Assembly (NCBI RefSeq): GCF_001905725.1 | Contig: NZ_LIWB01000021.1 | Coordinates: 93,455-157,454, forward strand | Reading direction: 5' to 3' | DNA: 64,000 nt | DNA from: Streptomyces sp. CB02400 | Lineage (GTDB): Bacteria > Actinomycetota > Actinomycetes > Streptomycetales > Streptomycetaceae | Shown: piece by piece, positions 59,525 through 64,000 of the stretch | Layout of the letters: every line of letters begins with the position of its first letter | How positions within the stretch are numbered: the stretch's first letter is position 1 | Position numbers and translations under genes: made by a program | The notes under the pieces: generated by a model | Databases searched by the model: none | Seen by the model: only the letters and a program-made list of their open reading frames with translations | Told to the model about the DNA's origin: nothing

Positions 59525-59601
59525 CCGGCCGCGGCCGGCCTCCGAATGACCTGGCATGGGGGAGCCGAGTCGGGCAGTTCGGGAGGGCCGGCCGCGGCCG
59601 G
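59525..59601. repeat. Two identical 14-bp palindromes downstream of nsdA
   Basis: CCGGCCGCGGCCGG occurs at 59525-59538 and at 59588-59601, 63 bases apart. Each is a perfect palindrome and each can also pair with the other. The nearer copy is 24 bases past the nsdA stop, so a terminator role is possible; an operator pair is the alternative. Confidence 0.7.
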
Positions 59602-59624
59602 GGCCTAGCGGTACCTCGGGGGTG

Positions 59625-61121
59625 TCAGACCGCCTCCGCGGACTCGGGCAGCTCGATCGCGAGCCGCTCGCCGAGTTCGACGACTTCGGCGAGGTCCCCG
59701 AAGTCGCGTACGGCGGTGTCGACCGTCTTTCGGATACGGGTGTTGACGCGCTCGGAACGGACCTTCTTGGCCGCCTTGATGGCCTCGGTGGCGAGAACCG
59801 CGCTCTGCTCGGGCTCGCTCTGCAGCAGGTGGACGGTGGCCATGCCGATCAGGTTGAGGGCGTAGGAGCGCTGGTGTTCGCCGCCCTCCTGGCCGAACAG
59901 CTCCACGGCCCGCTTCATCAGCGGCTCGGCGAGCGAGGCGTAGGTGGGGCTGCGGCCGGCGACGTAGGCGAGGTCGCGGTAGGAGTGGGAGTTCTCCGCG
60001 TACAGCTCGGCCTCGGAGAAGAAGCGGATCCAGTCGGGGTCGGGCTCGTCCCACTCGTCGGCCTCGGCGAAGGTGTCCTCGGCCATCCGCACCGCCCGCT
60101 TGCAGCGGCCTGGCTGGCCCATGTTGGCGTAGGCGCGGGCCTCCATCGCATACAGCATGGACTGGGTGCGCGGGCTGGCGCAGTCCCGGCTGCCGTACTG
60201 CGCGAGGTGGATCAGCTCCAGGGCGTCCTCGGGCCGGCCGAGGTGGATCATCTGCCGGCTCATGCTGGACAGCACGTACGAGCCGAGCGGCCGGTCGCCG
60301 GCCTCCTTGGCGGAGTGCAGGGCGAGCACGAAGTACTTCTGCGCGGTGGGCTGGAGCCCCACGTCGTACGACATCCAGCCGGCCAGTTCGGCGAGTTCGG
60401 CGGCGACCTTGAACAGGCGCCGGTTGGTGGACTCGGGCTGGGGTTCCTGGAGCAGGTCGGTCACCTCGTGCAGCTGTCCGACGACCGCCTTGCGGCGCAG
60501 GCCGCCACCGCACTGGGCGTCCCACTGCCGGAACATCACGGTGGTGGTCTCCAGCAGGTCCAGCTCCGGCTTGGACAGTCGGCCGCGGGCCCGCGCGGCG
60601 GAGGACACCGGTTCGGTCTCGGGCCGGGCCGGCGTGGCGGGCGGGGAGGGGACGAGCCAGCGCTGCATGGGCTCGATGAGGGACGGGCCCGCGGAGAGGG
60701 CCAGCGAGCTCCCGAGGAAGCCGCGCCGCGCCAGCATCAGGTCGCTGCGCGAGAACTCGCTGAGCAGGGCCACGGTCTGCGGGCCCGTCCAGGGGAGGTC
60801 GACGCCGGTCGCGGAGGGCGCCGGGCGGGTGGTGCGCAGGCCCAGGTCCTCGACGGAGACGACGACGCCGAAGCGTTCGGAGAACAGTTCGGACAGGATT
60901 CTGGGGATCGGCTCGCGCGGGTTCTCGCCGTCCAGCCAGCGGCGCACGCGCGAGGTGTCGGTGGAGATGTGGTTGGCGCCCAACTGGCGTGCCCTGCGGT
61001 TGACCTGGCGGGCGAGCTCGCCCTTGGACCAGCCGCTGCGGACGAACCATGACGCGAGCAGCTCGTTCGGGCGTTTCTCCGCGCTCGTAGCGTTCGTCCC
61101 GCCACCGCCGTTGCCGCTCAC
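59625..61121 (-). CDS. nsdA: NsdA, negative regulator of differentiation and antibiotic production
   Basis: A 498-residue Streptomyces regulator. A small N-terminal helical/DNA-binding-like domain (KRPNELLASWFVRSGWSKGELARQVNRRARQLG, in part) is followed by RRWLDGENPREPIPRIL. A long TPR-like helical C-terminal region (about 200-480) contains GSYVLSSMSRQMIHLGRPEDAL. Start GTG 61121 gives the known size; longer readings enter the promoter. Loss of nsdA in S. coelicolor is known to raise antibiotic production and sporulation. The 446-base divergent region upstream is shared with the primase-like gene. Confidence 0.92.
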   Translation of the reverse strand: MSGNGGGGTNATSAEKRPNELLASWFVRSGWSKGELARQVNRRARQLGANHISTDTSRVRRWLDGENPREPIPRILSELFSERFGVVVSVEDLGLRTTRPAPSATGVDLPWTGPQTVALLSEFSRSDLMLARRGFLGSSLALSAGPSLIEPMQRWLVPSPPATPARPETEPVSSAARARGRLSKPELDLLETTTVMFRQWDAQCGGGLRRKAVVGQLHEVTDLLQEPQPESTNRRLFKVAAELAELAGWMSYDVGLQPTAQKYFVLALHSAKEAGDRPLGSYVLSSMSRQMIHLGRPEDALELIHLAQYGSRDCASPRTQSMLYAMEARAYANMGQPGRCKRAVRMAEDTFAEADEWDEPDPDWIRFFSEAELYAENSHSYRDLAYVAGRSPTYASLAEPLMKRAVELFGQEGGEHQRSYALNLIGMATVHLLQSEPEQSAVLATEAIKAAKKVRSERVNTRIRKTVDTAVRDFGDLAEVVELGERLAIELPESAEAV

Positions 61122-61567
61122 TGGAACGCCCCCATCCCTGAAGACCACTTGTCGCCGATTGCGCCAAGCCCTATCAGAATGCCGGTTGTCGGGGCCGCCC
61201 GTCCGACGGTTGTCACCCTTCGAACGGAAAGCCGAGTTGCCTCCGGCATACCCACGAGTGCATGTGCCCCAAGAAGCCGTGCACACAAAGTAACCCTACG
61301 ATCACCCGTCTCACCATGACGGAACCGCAATCGCCACCATTCGCCACCCCTTCGAATGAACTCACCGTTGCCATCCCACGATTCACTTGACACAGGACAG
61401 CCAAGAGTGGATGCAGCGATGCAGTGAGGGGCGCGCATCGCCGGACGCACCACCCTTGACGCTTCGAAGCGCTGGTTGAGCGGAACGGCGTCGGGAAGTC
61501 GGAAACAGAGAGTCACTTTCTGCGTTCGCTACGTGACCACCGGTACGTCGGACCCGTTGGAGGGGGC
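61122..61567. other. 446-base divergent promoter region, nsdA / primase-like gene
   Basis: No gene is supported. A TTGACA at 61387-61392 (plus strand) is a candidate -35 element for the plus-strand gene, but a convincing -10 is not seen at 17 bases. The region is less GC-rich than its flanks, as expected for promoters. Confidence 0.5.
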
Positions 61568-62233
61568 ATGGGCTTCACGATCGGTATCAGTCGGGGCATC
61601 CGCGACATCCGGTCCGGTTCGCGTCGCCGGAGCCGCTCCTCGGACGGCACCGTCGTGGCGGAGTACACCGGGCTGTGGGGCTGGGACGTGGTGCCGGGCG
61701 TCCGGGCCGCCGCGGGCGCCTGCTCCTGCGGCCGCGCCGGCTGCCGGGCACCGGGCGCGCATCCGCTGGACCACGCGCCGGTGATCCGCGCCGGGGCCCC
61801 GCTGGACGAGGTGACCGCGGTCTGGTCGGAGTTCCCGGGGGCCTCGCTGATGCTGCCGGTCGGGCGGGCGTTCGACGTGATCGAGGTCGCGGAGGCCGCC
61901 GGGCGCCACGCCCTGGCCCGGCTGGAGCGCATGGGCCTGCCGGTCGGTCCGGTCGCCGCCACCCCGGACGGCCGCGCCCACTTCTTCGTCGCCCCCGGCG
62001 CCGCCGCCGCGCTCCCCGACCTGCTCTACCGCATGGGCTGGGACGTCCCGGCCGCCCTGGACCTGCGCGGCCTCGGGCCCGGTACGCACATCACGGCACC
62101 ACCGTCCGACCGGGGCGACCTGGGCCCGGTCCGCTGGCTCCGCTCCCCCGCCCTGGACTCGGCGTCCTCCCCACCGGAGGCCCGTCTGCTCCTGGGCACA
62201 CTGGCATACGTGGCCCACCGCTCGGGGGCGTAA
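61568..62233 (+). CDS. Bifunctional primase/polymerase (prim-pol) N-terminal-like protein
   Basis: A 221-residue protein resembling the prim-pol domain of phage and plasmid primases: GLWGWDVVPGVRAAAGACSCGRAGCRAPGAHP (in part) gives the CxCxxxxC-type opening. PDGRAHFFVAPG and LRGLGPGTHITAPPS follow at the expected spacing. No helicase or AAA domain is attached, so it is a stand-alone, probably chromosomal version conserved beside nsdA in Streptomyces. GGAGGGG precedes the ATG. Whether it is catalytic is unclear. Confidence 0.78.
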   Translation: MGFTIGISRGIRDIRSGSRRRSRSSDGTVVAEYTGLWGWDVVPGVRAAAGACSCGRAGCRAPGAHPLDHAPVIRAGAPLDEVTAVWSEFPGASLMLPVGRAFDVIEVAEAAGRHALARLERMGLPVGPVAATPDGRAHFFVAPGAAAALPDLLYRMGWDVPAALDLRGLGPGTHITAPPSDRGDLGPVRWLRSPALDSASSPPEARLLLGTLAYVAHRSGA

Positions 62234-62299
62234 CCGTCCCCGCGGACAGTCGCGCCACCGTCCCCGCCTTCCGCGGGCAGCCGCCTGGCCGCCGCCCTC

Positions 62300-62404
62300 C
62301 GCGGGCAGTCGTGCCTCCCCCAGTGCCCTAAGGGCCTGGGAGGTACCCCCAGGGCGGCACGGGTGGGCGCGACGGCACCCCGCAAACGCCGGGCCGCGCG
62401 AACA
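62300..62404 (-). repeat. Dispersed structured intergenic repeat, copy C (inverted)
   Basis: On the minus strand it reads TGTTCGCGCGGCCC... GCGCCCACCCGTGCCGCC, then the inner hairpin TCCCAG...CTGGGG, then GGCACGACTGCCCGCGG. It matches copy A with the inner-stem pair changed from U-A to C-G. It lies between the convergent primase-like and ftsY genes. Confidence 0.75.
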
Positions 62405-62445
62405 CCCCCCCGGCCCACACCCACGCCGGGGCCCCCGGACATGGC

Positions 62446-62485
62446 GAAGCGCCCGTCCCCCGGTCCACTCAGGGGCGGGCGCTTC
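62446..62485. terminator. Bidirectional terminator before ftsY stop
   Basis: GAAGCGCCCGTCCCC (62446-62460) pairs with GGGGCGGGCGCTTC (62472-62485), with one bulged T. It lies between convergent genes, 43 bases past the ftsY stop on the minus strand. Confidence 0.75.
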
Positions 62486-62528
62486 TTCGCGTCTGCCGAA
62501 TCCGTCCGACGGAGTCGGAGTCAGGGCC

Positions 62529-63731
62529 TCACTCCCCGATAAGGGCATCCACGAACGCCTCCGGCTCGAACGGCGCCAGATCATCCGCCCCCTCACCGAG
62601 CCCGATCAACTTGACCGGCACACCCAGCTCACGCTGCACGGCGATCACGATGCCACCCTTGGCCGTACCGTCCAGCTTGGTCAGCACGATGCCGGTGATG
62701 TCGACGACCTCGGCGAACACCCGCGCCTGGACCAGACCGTTCTGCCCGGTGGTGGCGTCGAGCACGAGCAGCACCTCGTCCAGCGGAGCCTGCTTCTCCA
62801 CGACCCGCTTGACCTTGCCCAGCTCGTCCATGAGACCGGTCTTGGTGTGCAGCCGCCCCGCGGTGTCGATGAGCACGGCGTCGGCGGTCATCTCCTTGCC
62901 CTCCTTGACCGCGTCGAACGCGACGGAGGCCGGGTCACCGCCCTCCGGACCGCGCACGGTGTGGGCGCCGACCCGCTCGCCCCAGGTCTGCAGCTGGTCG
63001 GCGGCGGCGGCACGGAAGGTGTCGGCGGCGCCGAGCACGACGGTGTTGCCGTCGGCGACCAGGACGCGGGCGAGCTTGCCGGTGGTGGTGGTCTTGCCGG
63101 TGCCGTTGACGCCGACGACCATCACGATGCCGGGGCCGCCGGCCGCGTTCTCGGTGTGCACGGTGCGGTCCATCTCGGGACCGACCAGCGTGATCAGCTC
63201 CTCGCGGAGCAGTCCGCGCAGCTCCTCGGGGGTGCGGGTGCCGAGCACCTTCACGCGCTCGCGCAGCCGCTCGACCAGCTCCTGGGTGGGCTGCACACCG
63301 ACGTCGGCGGTGAGCAGGGTGTCCTCGATCTCCTCCCAGGTGTCCTCGTCGAGGTGCTCGCGGGACAGCAGGACGAGCAGGCCCTTGCCCAGGGCGTTCT
63401 GCGAACGGGAGAGACGGGCGCGCAGCCGGACCAGACGGCCGGCGGTGGGCTCCGGGATCTCGATCTCGGGAGCCTCGGCGGCGGGCGGTTCCTCGATGAC
63501 GACGGGACCGGCGCCCGCCGGAAGATCAACCTCCTCTATGGTGCGCCGCGGTTCCTCCCGCGGCGTCTCGGCCTCTTCGCCGACGTGCGGCTCGGCCGGA
63601 GGGGCGGTGATGTCGGGCGCGGCGGGCGGCGGCGGGGGCAGCGGCTTCTTGCGCCGGCTGCCGACGATGAGCCCGCCGAGCGCGCCGAGCACGACCACGG
63701 CGATGACTACAGCAAGGATGACGATGTCCAT
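62529..63731 (-). CDS. ftsY: SRP receptor FtsY
   Basis: A 400-residue SRP receptor GTPase. An N-terminal membrane helix (DIVILAVVIAVVVLGALGG) is followed by an acidic, Pro/Glu-rich A domain (about 25-105), then NG domains. P-loop GVNGTGKTTTTGKLA, ADTFRAAAADQLQ, DTAGRLHTKTGLMDEL, DATTGQNGLVQA and LTKLDGTAKGG are all present. ATG 63731 begins at the membrane helix; the longer reading has no support. It works with the ffh product. The remaining 269 bases to the window end hold no gene I can support. Confidence 0.95.
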   Translation of the reverse strand: MDIVILAVVIAVVVLGALGGLIVGSRRKKPLPPPPPAAPDITAPPAEPHVGEEAETPREEPRRTIEEVDLPAGAGPVVIEEPPAAEAPEIEIPEPTAGRLVRLRARLSRSQNALGKGLLVLLSREHLDEDTWEEIEDTLLTADVGVQPTQELVERLRERVKVLGTRTPEELRGLLREELITLVGPEMDRTVHTENAAGGPGIVMVVGVNGTGKTTTTGKLARVLVADGNTVVLGAADTFRAAAADQLQTWGERVGAHTVRGPEGGDPASVAFDAVKEGKEMTADAVLIDTAGRLHTKTGLMDELGKVKRVVEKQAPLDEVLLVLDATTGQNGLVQARVFAEVVDITGIVLTKLDGTAKGGIVIAVQRELGVPVKLIGLGEGADDLAPFEPEAFVDALIGE

Positions 63732-64000
63732 AACAGCCCCAGTATGGCGTGACCTCCTGCGAGGCCGTTCGCTGTACGCGCGGGGCCCTTGGCCCCGTCG
63801 GGCCGGGCCGGCCCGACGCTCTGCCCTGTGCCGGGCGGAAGCCCTCAGGATGGGGTCACAACGCGTCCGGTACCGGACGTGTGCGGGGCGCGCGGAGGCG
63901 ATGTCGGATGCCTGGTCCCCAGGAACACACACCGCCGCCCGGCCCGGGAAGTGCCCCGGCCGGGCGGCGGTGAAGGTACGGGGAGAGGGGCAGCGGGGAC

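Noticed and set aside
1..64000. CRISPR arrays, tRNA or rRNA genes, insertion sequences
   Set aside because: No regularly spaced repeats, no cloverleaf-like sequence, no transposase motif or terminal inverted repeats with target duplications were seen on reading both strands.

Overview
The window reads as core chromosome of a Streptomyces species. GC content is very high, third codon positions are almost all G or C, GTG starts are common, and it carries Streptomyces-specific genes: the sporulation sigma factor WhiG, the antibiotic/differentiation regulator NsdA and four consecutive type I signal peptidases. Gene order matches what I recall of the S. coelicolor chromosome around whiG, tsf-rpsB and ffh-ftsY. 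I saw no prophage, insertion sequence, CRISPR array, tRNA, rRNA or large biosynthetic cluster. The identifications are from reading motifs and context; no database search was run.

Left part (1-27 kb): nitrogen, polyamine and outer-cell functions. It opens inside a polyamine-type ABC transporter (two permeases) followed by a gamma-glutamylputrescine-oxidase-like FAD enzyme. A secreted GH18 chitinase follows, with a DasR-like operator lying on its promoter. Next come a PAP2 phosphatase, a GABA aminotransferase (gabT), a membrane-bound VirD4/TraG-like ATPase of unknown role, a PucR-type regulator and an aldehyde dehydrogenase. A mixed block follows: DUF4190 protein, adenosine/aminofutalosine deaminase family enzyme, glycerophosphodiesterase, secreted serine hydrolase. 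A second aldehyde dehydrogenase is divergent from an Lrp/AsnC regulator that overlaps a class III aminotransferase. Together these can take polyamines to aminoaldehydes, GABA and succinate semialdehyde. An atypical ABC transporter, a VOC protein, a LOG-family protein, a sortase substrate and a maleylpyruvate-isomerase-like protein close this part.

Middle (27.5-51 kb, almost all minus strand): thiamine transporter thiBPQ behind a TPP riboswitch; rlmN with a possibly frameshifted small gene in front; rpsB-tsf, pyrH-frr-cdsA; whiG; dprA-yifB-yraN; a DUF2469 gene and a Nudix gene; sipW-sipX-sipY-sipZ; and rpsP-khpA-rimM-trmD then rplS. These are translation, membrane lipid, secretion and housekeeping operons.

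Right part (51-64 kb): a SprT-like zinc protein, a methyltransferase-like protein, ffh, the nitrogen-sensing operon amtB-glnK-glnD with a GlnR-type box, nsdA, a divergent primase-polymerase-like protein, and ftsY. Ffh and FtsY form the SRP targeting pair that feeds proteins toward the Sec/signal-peptidase machinery encoded in the middle.

Non-coding structure is rich. The most notable item is a structured repeat present three times in separate intergenic regions (about 7.3, 51.2 and 62.35 kb) with a conserved outer stem and a variable inner hairpin. There are also several long perfect hairpins and a 14-bp inverted repeat sitting on the start of the PAP2 gene. I found no clear new defence or mobile system; the best leads for something undescribed are the dispersed structured repeat and the VirD4-like membrane ATPase.
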